This document shows positions 47,409 through 58,444 of a stretch of DNA of 64,000 nucleotides, piece by piece. Both the position numbers and the translations under genes were made by a program. Within the stretch, counting starts at the first letter, position 1. Each line of letters opens with the position of its first letter. The notes beneath the pieces are model-generated. The model was given only the letters and a program-made list of their open reading frames with translations. It made no database searches and was not told the DNA's origin. Origin of the DNA: Rhodospirillaceae bacterium (GTDB lineage: Bacteria; Pseudomonadota; Alphaproteobacteria; MPNO01; UBA2964); contig PAPV01000004.1 of the NCBI GenBank assembly GCA_002709075.1, positions 230,787 to 294,786 of the forward strand, in the 5' to 3' direction.

Positions 47409-47856
47409 GGTACTTGAAACAATAGTAGTTTAGAGGCTTCCTATACTATTCGAATTCAGGTTATCCCGCCAAGCATCTGAAGAAAAATAACAATTTAGAC
47501 TTCACAGTTTTGTCAATAAAAATATTTACATTTTTTCCATGGGAAAACATTGCGGGGTGCGGGTCTCCACTATAAGTTGCTTGTGATAGCTTTCGAGCAT
47601 GGGGGGAAAGAATAGTTTTTAGAGTTTTTAATTTAACAGTATTAAATTTTTCCATATAAACACAATTCTCATTTGTTTTTTGTCATCATTTATATCTGTT
47701 TAAGATAAAACGCTTTTGGAGGGGTTTGTATATTTAAAACTTTTCCTAATCTATTCTTCCAAAGTTTTGTTAGCTGCCAAGGAAACATAGCTTCGGATTA
47801 TTTTGGATAGTCAGAAGTTAGGACACTCTAACAGTGCGCATTAAGGGTTTGGAAAA
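47409..47856. other. AT-rich rpsT-dnaA spacer (origin candidate)
   Basis: About 450 bases without a convincing gene; the 64-codon minus-strand frame at 47461-47655 has no ribosome binding site or family features. It holds several 7-of-9 matches to the DnaA box: TTATCCCGC at 47461, TTTTCCATA near 47648, and TTTGGATAG near 47802. There is also an AT-rich inverted repeat, AATTTAA/TTAAATT (47630-47648), in a region that could unwind. None of the boxes is perfect. Placement before dnaA suits oriC or dnaA control; evidence is weak. Confidence 0.35.
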
Positions 47857-49254
47857 ATGGCCGATCAGAACGTCGATCCAGCAGTAACTCAAAGATGGGC
47901 GAAAGTCCGGGGAATGCTCCGATCAGAAGTTGGTGATGCCTCATACCGCAGTTGGTTAAAACCACTAACATTAGTTTCCGTAGAAAATGGGAAGGTAAGG
48001 ATTTCTGTTCCCACACAGTTTATGCGTGATTGGGTAATTAGCCATTATGGTGACAGATTGAGAGAGCTCTGGGTAAACGAAAACCCGGATGTAGATATGG
48101 TTGATGTCTTTGTGCAACCTCCTACGCCCAAGAAATTTGTTCGTCCCGTCGGGCAAGCTCGTCATTCTGGCCCTTCAGGAATAAATACGTCTGTTTCGGT
48201 CTCGCCTAAGGAGGGTGTAGATACAAATAGAATCAATGCGCCATTAGATACGCGCTTCAACTTTAAAAACTTCATTGTTGGAAAACCAAATGAACTAGCT
48301 TACGCTGCAGCGCGACGCGTAGCAGACTCTGAAGTTGCACCGTTTAATCCTTTGTTTCTTTATGGAGGGGTTGGGCTCGGCAAGACCCATTTGATTCATG
48401 CCATTGCACTTCATACAAAGAAGAGATTTCCCAAAAAGAAAGTGGTTTATCTCTCCGCAGAAAAGTTCATGTACCATTTCGTTCGTGCATTACGATACAA
48501 AGATACAGTTTCTTTCAAAGACCAGTTTAGATCCGTCGATTTGCTTATGATTGATGATGTTCAATTTATAAATGGCAAAGAATCGACCCAAGAGGAATTC
48601 TTCCACACTTTTAACGAATTAGTTGATAATCAAAGACAGGTTGTAGTCTCAGCGGATAAGCCGCCATCAGATTTGGAAGGAATGGAGGAACGTTTGCGTT
48701 CACGGCTTGGTTGGGGTCTGGTTGCTGATATCCAATCTACTACCTTAGATCTCCGACTGGAAATTATTGAGGCAAAAGTTGCAAAGCTAGGTGTTGAGAT
48801 ACCAAGTAGTGTTATTGACTTTTTATCCCATCGAATCACCTCTAACGTCCGTGAACTTGAGGGTGCATTAAATCGTGTAGTTGCTCATGCGACCCTCGTA
48901 GGGCGTGATATAACATTAGAAACCTGCCAAGAAGTTCTTCATGATATACTTCGCGCCAATGATCGACGGGTTACTATAGAAGAAATTCAAAAAAGAGTAG
49001 CAGCGCACTTCAACATACGTCTAGCTGATATGCACTCTGCACGCCGCGCGCGTGCGGTGGCTAGACCTCGGCAAGTTGCAATGTACCTCTCTAAGCAACT
49101 GACAGCACGATCTTTACCGGAAATAGGACGTAAGTTCGGAGGCCGTGATCACACAACCGTTATGCATGCAGTAAAAAAGGTAGAGGAATTGCGTCAGAGT
49201 GACACCGGTTTTGCTGAAGACGTCGACTTGCTGAGGCGTTTACTTGAAGGTTAA
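47857..49254 (+). CDS. dnaA: Chromosomal replication initiator DnaA
   Basis: AAA+ initiator that melts oriC and loads the helicase. It is 465 residues in four domains: N-terminal domain (WAKVRGMLRSEVGDASYRSWL), variable linker, AAA+ core with Walker A GGVGLGKT at residues 170-177 and Walker B LLMIDDVQFI, and the DNA-binding domain IV with RPRQVAMYLSKQLT and GGRDHTTVMHAVKKV. All motifs are intact. It is followed by dnaN-recF-gyrB on the same strand. Confidence 0.98.
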   Translation: MADQNVDPAVTQRWAKVRGMLRSEVGDASYRSWLKPLTLVSVENGKVRISVPTQFMRDWVISHYGDRLRELWVNENPDVDMVDVFVQPPTPKKFVRPVGQARHSGPSGINTSVSVSPKEGVDTNRINAPLDTRFNFKNFIVGKPNELAYAAARRVADSEVAPFNPLFLYGGVGLGKTHLIHAIALHTKKRFPKKKVVYLSAEKFMYHFVRALRYKDTVSFKDQFRSVDLLMIDDVQFINGKESTQEEFFHTFNELVDNQRQVVVSADKPPSDLEGMEERLRSRLGWGLVADIQSTTLDLRLEIIEAKVAKLGVEIPSSVIDFLSHRITSNVRELEGALNRVVAHATLVGRDITLETCQEVLHDILRANDRRVTIEEIQKRVAAHFNIRLADMHSARRARAVARPRQVAMYLSKQLTARSLPEIGRKFGGRDHTTVMHAVKKVEELRQSDTGFAEDVDLLRRLLEG

Positions 49255-49310
49255 TATGTAGTGTTGAGGAATTAACTATCAAGATTTCTTTACCAAATGC
49301 ATACTCCGTT

Positions 49311-49330
49311 TCTTCCACAGTTGTGCATTA
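49311..49330. promoter_or_regulatory. Pair of opposed DnaA-box-like sites in the dnaA-dnaN spacer
   Basis: TCTTCCACA (49311-49319) matches TTATCCACA at 7 of 9 positions. TGTGCATTA (49322-49330) matches the reverse consensus TGTGNATAA at 8 of 9. They face each other with 2 bases between. The 191-base spacer also has a TATGAT (49407-49412) suitable as the -10 of dnaN. DnaA control of dnaN or an origin element is possible. Confidence 0.35.
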
Positions 49331-49445
49331 CAAAATTAGCTTTTTTAAAGAAAAAAATACGATTATATTTAATGAAATTAATTTAGTTCTCGTCAGATTT
49401 TTTTGTTATGATATATTCATCAGAGGTTAGACAATTGGTATAGCC

Positions 49446-50567
49446 ATGAATTTTAGTATTGATCGCGGTGCACTTCTTAAGTCGTTAACTCATGCTCAAA
49501 GTGTAGTTGAACGCCGCAACACTATTCCAATTCTAGCAAATATTTTATTAAAAGCGGATGAGAGTGGGTCAGTTGAACTAACCGCTACCGATATGGATCT
49601 TGCAATTGTCGAGAAAGTTCCTGCATCAGTATCACAATCAGGCTCGACAACAGTGCCGGCTCATACACTGTTCGATATCGTCCGCAAATTAGAAGATGGC
49701 TCTCAGGTACAAATTGGTGGCACATCGAAAGAGGGACAAATAGCTCTAAGATCCGGACGGTCTACTTTGAAGTTGGCCACGCTTCCAAGTGAAGATTTCC
49801 CATCTTTGTCAAATGATGATATGCCGTCTGAATTTGTACTTGATTCTAGCGTTTTACGATCATTAATCGATCGAACCCGTTTTGCGATTTCGACGGAGGA
49901 GACGCGTTATTATCTGAATGGAATTTATTTCCATGCGGCTGAAGGAGACAAAGGAAAGATTTTGCGTGCTGTGGCAACCGATGGTCATCGCTTGGCCCTT
50001 ATGGAGGCTCCGTTGCCTGACGGTGCGGAAAACATGCCCGGTGTAATTATTCCGCGTAAGACAGTAAATGAATTGAGGAAATTAGTTGATAATATTGATG
50101 AAGAGATTTCAGTAAAATTATCTGAAACTCGAATTCTTTTTGCTATTAATGGTATTGATCTTTCGTCCAAATTGATAGACGGCACATTCCCCGAATATGA
50201 TCGTGTTATTCCTGAAGGGAACGATAAAATCATGGAGGTTGATTGTAAGCGCTTTGAACGAGCAGTTGACCTCGTTTCAACCATTTCGACTGAGAAATCA
50301 AAAGCAATAAAGCTCAGTCTTTCAGAAAATACGGTATTGCTATCTGCAACTAGTCCTGACGCTGGAAGTGCAACAGAGGAATTGGAAGTAGCTTACGCTT
50401 GCGATCAATTAGAGATTGGGTTTAACTCGCGATATCTTATAGATATTACCCAACAGATTGAGGGGGATGTTGCCCGATTTGCTTTGTCTGATTCGGCGTC
50501 GCCTACAGTGATACGTGAAAAAGATGGTTCGGGCGCTCTTTATGTTTTGATGCCGATGCGCGTTTGA
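49446..50567 (+). CDS. dnaN: DNA polymerase III beta subunit (sliding clamp)
   Basis: Ring-shaped processivity clamp of the replisome. It is 373 residues, three homologous domains. MNFSIDRGALLKSLTHAQSVVERRNTIPIL at the start, GIYFHAAEGDKGKILRAVATDGHRLAL in the middle domain and the C-terminal YVLMPMRV end are standard. It continues into recF after a 58-base gap. Confidence 0.97.
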   Translation: MNFSIDRGALLKSLTHAQSVVERRNTIPILANILLKADESGSVELTATDMDLAIVEKVPASVSQSGSTTVPAHTLFDIVRKLEDGSQVQIGGTSKEGQIALRSGRSTLKLATLPSEDFPSLSNDDMPSEFVLDSSVLRSLIDRTRFAISTEETRYYLNGIYFHAAEGDKGKILRAVATDGHRLALMEAPLPDGAENMPGVIIPRKTVNELRKLVDNIDEEISVKLSETRILFAINGIDLSSKLIDGTFPEYDRVIPEGNDKIMEVDCKRFERAVDLVSTISTEKSKAIKLSLSENTVLLSATSPDAGSATEELEVAYACDQLEIGFNSRYLIDITQQIEGDVARFALSDSASPTVIREKDGSGALYVLMPMRV

Positions 50568-50625
50568 CGCTAGGGGATAGAAACTGGACACCCTGACAAA
50601 CCCTAGACCGGATTCCAAAGCACAA

Positions 50626-51789
50626 ATGTGTCGCATTGCAGTAATTCGGCTCAAATTATTGAATTTTCGTTGTTACAAGCAACTTTCTCTTGATACTCGC
50701 GGCAGAATGGTGGTGCTTTCGGGACCTAATGGGGCGGGCAAGACAAACTTGCTGGAAGCTGTGTCGTTTTTAGTTCCAGGACGTGGTATGCGAAGAGCAC
50801 GTCTTAGTGAGCCGGTGAGAGGCAAAATGGATAATTTCTCTGAAAATGATCTTGGTTATTGGAGTGTCTCGGCGACAATAGAAGATAGGGACGGCCACTT
50901 TGATGTTGGTACGGGAGTAAAGCCTAGCACAAATAAAGATTATAAACGGATCGTACACATTGATGGCGATCAGAAACAAAGTCAATCTTCTTTGGCTGAG
51001 CGTATTTCTATGCTCTGGCTTACCCCTGACATGCAAAGACTGTTCACAGATGGTGCTTCTGGTAGGCGACGTTTCTTAGATCGGATGGTTTTTTCTAATG
51101 ATCCGGCGCATGCGATTAGAATACAGGAATATGAAAAAGCATTACGCAACCGATCTAGAGTCTTGTCTGATGCACGACGTGAACACCGTCTACCGGATAG
51201 TGGTTGGCTTGATGCACTAGAGACAAATATGGTAAAATATGGAGTGGCAATCGCTGCGGCACGCGCAAACTTAGTGCGCAGATTGAATCCAGCCTGTATG
51301 ATGGGGATTGGTCCATTTCCAGCGGCAGGTTTAAATTTGTCTGGTTCAATAGATTGTTGGCTGTCAGAAATGCCAGCCGTTGAGGTAGAAGAAAACTTTA
51401 ATGCTGAATTGCGCCGAAGAAGAGAGGAAGACTCAATTTTACGTGGTGCTAGCCAAGGCCCACATAAAACTGATCTAAAAGTACAACATTTAGACCATAA
51501 TGCGCCGGCTAAGCAGTGTTCTACCGGCGAGCAGAAAGCGTTGTTACTTAGTATTGTTCTCGCCAATGCGCGTTTACAGAGACTTGATACAGGATTTGTA
51601 CCAATATTACTTTTGGATGATGTGGCTGCTCATCTAGATGAAATTCATCGTGAAGCACTTTTTGAGGAACTAATCGAGCTTGATGTACAAGCATGGATGA
51701 CAGGAACTGATCCATTATTATTTTCATCGGTTGATAAATTTGCAAGACACTTCACCGTCGCTAACGCCGCTGTAAGTCAATTAAATTAA
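50626..51789 (+). CDS. recF: DNA replication and repair protein RecF
   Basis: SMC-like ABC-type ATPase that loads RecA at single-strand gaps with RecO and RecR. It is 387 residues: Walker A GPNGAGKTNLLEAVSFL near residue 33, a signature-like STGEQKALLLSIVLANA, and Walker B ILLLDDVAAHLDE. Complete. It lies between dnaN and gyrB, as in many bacteria. Confidence 0.96.
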   Translation: MCRIAVIRLKLLNFRCYKQLSLDTRGRMVVLSGPNGAGKTNLLEAVSFLVPGRGMRRARLSEPVRGKMDNFSENDLGYWSVSATIEDRDGHFDVGTGVKPSTNKDYKRIVHIDGDQKQSQSSLAERISMLWLTPDMQRLFTDGASGRRRFLDRMVFSNDPAHAIRIQEYEKALRNRSRVLSDARREHRLPDSGWLDALETNMVKYGVAIAAARANLVRRLNPACMMGIGPFPAAGLNLSGSIDCWLSEMPAVEVEENFNAELRRRREEDSILRGASQGPHKTDLKVQHLDHNAPAKQCSTGEQKALLLSIVLANARLQRLDTGFVPILLLDDVAAHLDEIHREALFEELIELDVQAWMTGTDPLLFSSVDKFARHFTVANAAVSQLN

Positions 51790-51803
51790 AGAGGAAATGG
51801 TAG

Positions 51804-54263
<2,460 letters not shown>

Positions 54264-54325
54264 TTGAATTGAGTTTTCTTTGTTGTATAAAATATATGCT
54301 TCCTTGAAATCATCTGCAGTTTCAA

Positions 54326-54344
54326 TTTCATTTTGAAAATGAAA
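54326..54344. repeat. Perfect AT-rich palindrome downstream of gyrB
   Basis: TTTCATTTT and AAAATGAAA are exact reverse complements around a single G. The site lies 62 bases after the gyrB stop, in the spacer before the convergent GNAT gene. There is no T-run after it, so it is not an obvious terminator. It could be a protein-binding site or chance in AT-rich DNA. Confidence 0.35.
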
Positions 54345-54401
54345 AATAGGAAGGAAGTTGAGGGTTTAAGTTTCGTAAAAAACAGTGAGTCCTGTGATAA
54401 G

Positions 54402-54923
54402 TTATTTGCATTGGTAGCTTAGAGCCAATTTTTCAAAATTATCATGTGAGGTCGCACACATGATAACATTATTCAGTTCTGGGGCGATTTTTTGATAGAA
54501 CTTTCGGGCGTTTTTATTATGTTTTTGAACCGACCAGAACATCCATTGGCCTCCATTTTTGTAACTGCTTAAAGCCACGGCTTGCATCAACGCTTTACCG
54601 GCACCTTTCCTTCTAAACTTTTGTTCAACATATAAATCCGACAGGTAAACACCGTGTGAAGCTTTATTTGTGTCGTACCCTAACCAATAAAGAGCGTAGC
54701 CAGCCGGTACATTAGAAATTTCTGCCAATAAGATATGGAACGCTGGATTTGGACCAAAAGCGTCTTTCAGGAGTATTTTACATGTCATATTCGATCTTTT
54801 TATTTTGTTAAGAGAATTTAGCGAGTGAATGAAGTTCACTAGTATTTCAGCGTCATTGGAGGTAGCTTCCCTTATGATGACTAATTCATTAATAGAAGGG
54901 TGTTTTTTTTTAAATACATTCAC
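54402..54923 (-). CDS. GNAT family N-acetyltransferase
   Basis: A 173-residue single-domain acetyltransferase with the acetyl-CoA loop FRRKGAGKALMQAVALSS after the strand YLSDLYVE, and a NKNARKFYQKIAPELNNV C-terminal motif. The general layout resembles diamine/spermidine N-acetyltransferases, but the substrate cannot be read from sequence. It is convergent with gyrB and divergent from the penicillin-binding protein gene; the 180-base gap to that gene is AT-rich with no recognised site. Confidence 0.84.
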   Translation of the reverse strand: MNVFKKKHPSINELVIIREATSNDAEILVNFIHSLNSLNKIKRSNMTCKILLKDAFGPNPAFHILLAEISNVPAGYALYWLGYDTNKASHGVYLSDLYVEQKFRRKGAGKALMQAVALSSYKNGGQWMFWSVQKHNKNARKFYQKIAPELNNVIMCATSHDNFEKLALSYQCK

Positions 54924-55103
54924 AACTAATCATAGACTTTCTTTGATAAAATAGGATTTGGAATACAAAATTTCTTTATGAGTCAGTACACCATTCAAAA
55001 TATAAATTCCAAAATAACATATCTTTAAATTTGCAAAATGCCATAATTCCAAAACAACAATCAAAATGTTACTTCTATTATATCCTCCAGTTGTAAAAAT
55101 CTA

Positions 55104-56843
55104 ATGACAAGAATTCTGCGTTATATAATTCTCATAACAATTTGGGCCACATTACTATTTGGCGGCATCTTGTCTTGGTATGCTTGGTCACTTCCAAATC
55201 CTGAGGAATTAACCACTTCTTTAAGAAGACCTAGTGTTACTGTGATTGGTGCAGATGGATCTGTTCTAGCGGCTTATGGTGACCTTTATGGTGATAAAGT
55301 AGACTACAAGGACATTCCACCGTTCTTAATTCAAGCTGTAATCGCAACTGAAGATAGACGTTTTTTCAATCATTATGGTATTGACGCCTTTGGGATTTTT
55401 CGTGCGTTTTTTACCAATATACGTGTTGGGTACATTCGGGAGGGTGGAAGCACAATAACCCAGCAGTTGGCTAAGAATCTGTTTCTTACGCCAGAAAAGT
55501 CAATAAAGCGAAAGGTTCAGGAAGCAATGCTCTCGTTTTGGCTTGAAGCCAAATTTACCAAGAAACAGATTTTAACCATTTATCTGAATCGTGCTTATCT
55601 GGGTGCAGGAACACATGGTATATCTGCTGCGACACGGCGGTATTTTGCTAAGTCAGTAATGGAGATAAATCTCCGGCAAGCATCAATTCTTGCTGGTTTA
55701 TTGAAAGCACCAAGCCGTTACTCACCAAGAAGTAATCGAATTGCAGCTGTTCGACGAGGTGACCAAGTATTGCTCAACATGGTATCTGCTAATTTTTTGT
55801 CAGCCAAAATGGCAGCAAAGATAAAACAGCAATCAATTGGGCTAGCGCCACACCTTGGTAATCAGGTGCTCTATTTTACAGACTGGGTGCTGGACAGGGC
55901 AATTGGTTTCGTTGGACAACCCAATAGTGATTTGATTGTGAGGACCACATTGCAGCCGAAAGTTCAAAAAATTGCTAATAGTATAATTGACACTACATTA
56001 AATAAACAAATCCAATCCCGGGGAGGCACACAAGCCGCATTAGTAGCACTTGGGAGAGGTGGCTCTATCAGGGCTATGATAGGTGGTCGTCGCTATAAGT
56101 CCTCTCAATTTAATCGCGTAACTCAGGCCCAAAGGCAGCCAGGGTCAGCATTTAAACTTTTTGTTTATTTAGCAGCATTGGAAGCAGGAATGAAGCCAAG
56201 CGATCAGGTTTCGGACCATGTAATATCAATTGATGGATGGTCTCCAAGAAATTATGATAGAAGATCACGGGGTGAGATATCACTCACTCATGCTTTGGCA
56301 AAATCGTTGAACATGGCAGCTGTCCGATTATCAGAAAAAAATGGTCGGCATCGTACTGTAGCGATGGCTGAAAGATTAGGCATTACAACTCTGCTTAGAT
56401 CACATCCGAGTATTGCTCTTGGATCTAGCGAGGTGACTTTGCTTGATTTAACCTCAACTTATGCAGTGCTTGCTAATGGAGGTTTTTCTTCTTGGCCGTA
56501 TGGTATCGTAGACATTCGCGACACCGCTGGTAACCTTCTATATCGACGGTCAAAAGAATCAAATCGTTTGTTGGATCCTTCCGTGGTTAATGATATGACC
56601 CGTATGCTGGAAAGCGCAGTAAACGAGGGAACTGGACAGGTGGCGCGATTGCCAGTCAGATCTTCCGGAAAGACCGGAACAAGTCAAAGATTTCGAGATG
56701 CTTGGTTTGTAGGTTTCGCAGACGGAATTACTACTGGGGTTTGGGTTGGAAATGATAGAGCGCGACCCATGAAGAACATTACTGGTGGTTCAATTCCAGC
56801 AAGGATTTGGCGTGACTATATGATTCATGAGTTAATCAAATAG
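55104..56843 (+). CDS. Short class A penicillin-binding protein (GT51 + transpeptidase)
   Basis: Bifunctional peptidoglycan synthase anchored by one N-terminal helix (IILITIWATLLFGGILSWYAW). Glycosyltransferase motifs: E83 in EDRRFF, GGSTITQQLAKNLFL, and KKQILTIYLNRAYLG. Transpeptidase motifs: S348xxK351 in GSAFK, SLN, and K523-T524-G525. All catalytic residues are present. The length of 579 residues is well below PBP1A of E. coli (850), so the OB/linker insert is absent; this shorter form is common in alphaproteobacteria. It could be PBP1A-, 1C- or 2D-like, so I give no gene symbol. Confidence 0.92.
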   Translation: MTRILRYIILITIWATLLFGGILSWYAWSLPNPEELTTSLRRPSVTVIGADGSVLAAYGDLYGDKVDYKDIPPFLIQAVIATEDRRFFNHYGIDAFGIFRAFFTNIRVGYIREGGSTITQQLAKNLFLTPEKSIKRKVQEAMLSFWLEAKFTKKQILTIYLNRAYLGAGTHGISAATRRYFAKSVMEINLRQASILAGLLKAPSRYSPRSNRIAAVRRGDQVLLNMVSANFLSAKMAAKIKQQSIGLAPHLGNQVLYFTDWVLDRAIGFVGQPNSDLIVRTTLQPKVQKIANSIIDTTLNKQIQSRGGTQAALVALGRGGSIRAMIGGRRYKSSQFNRVTQAQRQPGSAFKLFVYLAALEAGMKPSDQVSDHVISIDGWSPRNYDRRSRGEISLTHALAKSLNMAAVRLSEKNGRHRTVAMAERLGITTLLRSHPSIALGSSEVTLLDLTSTYAVLANGGFSSWPYGIVDIRDTAGNLLYRRSKESNRLLDPSVVNDMTRMLESAVNEGTGQVARLPVRSSGKTGTSQRFRDAWFVGFADGITTGVWVGNDRARPMKNITGGSIPARIWRDYMIHELIK

Positions 56844-57055
56844 CGCTTTTAATCTCGCTAAATAGAACATGGTTTAGGTTTCGTAAACCTCTGCTGATTG
56901 ACACCGGAAATGCAAAAAAGGTATTGGGCTCACATTTTTCCCCGTTTGTTTATCGGCGCAATTTGCACAATTGTCACATAAGCAACGCTTTCTGTCGGAA
57001 TTTCATTTAAATATTTAATTCGCCAAAAAATATATTTAAATTGTTGGTAATACGA

Positions 57056-57667
57056 CTAAAGGAGGGTTTCAAGTTTTGCGGCTATTTGTGATGGTAGTGA
57101 TGTATGAGAAAAATGAGTGAGATATTTCCCCTTTTTGTCCATAAGGAAAATAATAGAGGAATGATCGATCATATAATCAGCGGATCCCTCATGATTTCTA
57201 GGTTCAGCTTTTCGAAAATAAACACGATATTTTTGTGCAGCCTGTTTGATTTGTTCCGGTTTTCCCGTTAATCCTACAAAATTTGGGTGAAAGTTAGAAA
57301 TATAATTTTTTAAATGATTTTTTGTGTCTCGTTCGGGATCAACTGTAATAAAAATTGGTTGAACCAGATTGGCTTTTTTACCGATTTTTGTAAGTGCAAC
57401 AGTCATTATTTGTAAGGCTGTTGGGCAAACATCGGGACAAAATGTGAAACCAAAATAGACTAATAAAAATTTCCCTTTGTAATCCCGTTCTGTTCGAGAA
57501 ACTCCGTTATGGTCCATAAGAGTAAATGGGCCGCCGATCTTTGCAATTCCCCTGCTTGTTGGCGTTGAACCTTCTGGTGATAGGAAACCATATTGCCAGG
57601 CAAATAGGAAACCAATAATAATAATGGATAAAATAATAGCAAAAATCCGAAGTAATTTTTTATTCAT
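57056..57667 (-). CDS. SCO1/SenC copper chaperone-like protein
   Basis: Membrane-anchored thioredoxin-fold protein delivering copper to the CuA site of cytochrome oxidase. It is 203 residues: N-terminal helix (IFAIILSIIIIGFLFAW), the CPDVC motif C77/C81 in GFTFCPDVCPTA and the distant ligand H169 in MIDHSS. All three copper ligands are present. It is convergent with the penicillin-binding protein; the 212-base gap holds a weak hairpin (56876-56890) and a 10-bp inverted repeat (57005-57014 with 57032-57041). A cytochrome oxidase operon is not in the window. In Rhodobacter senC lies within the regB-regA locus; here regBA is 2.5 kb away. Confidence 0.92.
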   Translation of the reverse strand: MNKKLLRIFAIILSIIIIGFLFAWQYGFLSPEGSTPTSRGIAKIGGPFTLMDHNGVSRTERDYKGKFLLVYFGFTFCPDVCPTALQIMTVALTKIGKKANLVQPIFITVDPERDTKNHLKNYISNFHPNFVGLTGKPEQIKQAAQKYRVYFRKAEPRNHEGSADYMIDHSSIIFLMDKKGKYLTHFSHTSLPSQIAAKLETLL

Positions 57668-57824
57668 TCAATTTTACCTTTGTTGGTGAATGCTTTAACC
57701 ATCTTAACTATTGATGTAATGTAGTTAACACTATCGTTTTATGTAAAACAAAGTGTGTATTTGTTTTCACAGTGTTAAACTGGTTCGAATTATTTTTAAT
57801 AAATCCAAACTTTGGACAATTGAC

Positions 57825-58391
57825 ATGCGCTTAAAAGTAATTTTTTTGCAGACTATTGTTTTGGTGGGTGTGATAAAAATCCTTTCAGCAACATACGTTC
57901 ATGCAGATATTGATCTCCTCGAAGGGCATCCATTATTCGTTGCGATAGACAAACAAGATACAGAGAAAATTAATTTGTTACTACATCACGGTGTCTCTCC
58001 TGATATTCAGAATCGTAAGGGAAAGACTGGTTTGGTTCTCGGAGCGGAGCGAGGAAACCCGTCAATAGTACGGATTTTTATCAAACATAAAGCCTCTTTA
58101 AATGTGCGTGATTATCTTGGAAATACCTCTATGTTCTATGCTGCTCGAGATGGTAATTTGGATATTTTATGGTTGTTAAAAAAAGCTAGTGCAAATTTTA
58201 ACATTGAAAATCGTCAGGGCACAACGCCATTAATCGCTGCATCGTCCAATGGTCGTTTGGAGTCGGTTCGTTTCTTAGTTGAGAATAATGTTGATGCAAC
58301 AGTATCCGATTTCACCGGCCGAACGGCGCTAATGTGGGCAGAGAGGAACAATCATCTGCAGGTAGTAAGATTTTTGCGTGCCAAACCGTGA
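57825..58391 (+). CDS. Secreted ankyrin-repeat protein
   Basis: 188 residues from ATG 57825, with a signal peptide (MRLKVIFLQTIVLVGVIKIL then ATYVHA). About four ankyrin repeats follow: HPLFVAIDKQDTEKINLLLHHG, KTGLVLGAERGNPSIVRIFIKHK, NTSMFYAARDGNLDILWLLKKA, TTPLIAASSNGRLESVRFLVEN and a final TALMWAERNNHLQVVRFL. The frame is open to 57753, but only 57825 gives a signal peptide. Ankyrin repeats are protein-binding scaffolds; no enzyme domain is present. The partner is unknown. It diverges from the SCO gene and converges on the ABC permease. Confidence 0.86.
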   Translation: MRLKVIFLQTIVLVGVIKILSATYVHADIDLLEGHPLFVAIDKQDTEKINLLLHHGVSPDIQNRKGKTGLVLGAERGNPSIVRIFIKHKASLNVRDYLGNTSMFYAARDGNLDILWLLKKASANFNIENRQGTTPLIAASSNGRLESVRFLVENNVDATVSDFTGRTALMWAERNNHLQVVRFLRAKP

Positions 58392-58444
58392 GAAAATTTA
58401 TTATGGATGCAACAGAAACGTTTAGTTTGAAATTTTATGATTTT

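Noticed and set aside
47461-47655. 64-codon minus-strand frame in the rpsT-dnaA spacer
   Set aside because: No ribosome binding site, no conserved pattern, and AT-rich non-coding composition. I could not support it as a gene.
50982-51566. 194-codon minus-strand open frame
   Set aside because: Antisense shadow of recF. No recognisable motif and no ribosome binding site.
56876-56890. AGGTTT-CGT-AAACCT hairpin downstream of the penicillin-binding protein gene
   Set aside because: Six-pair stem without a T-run; insufficient to call a terminator.
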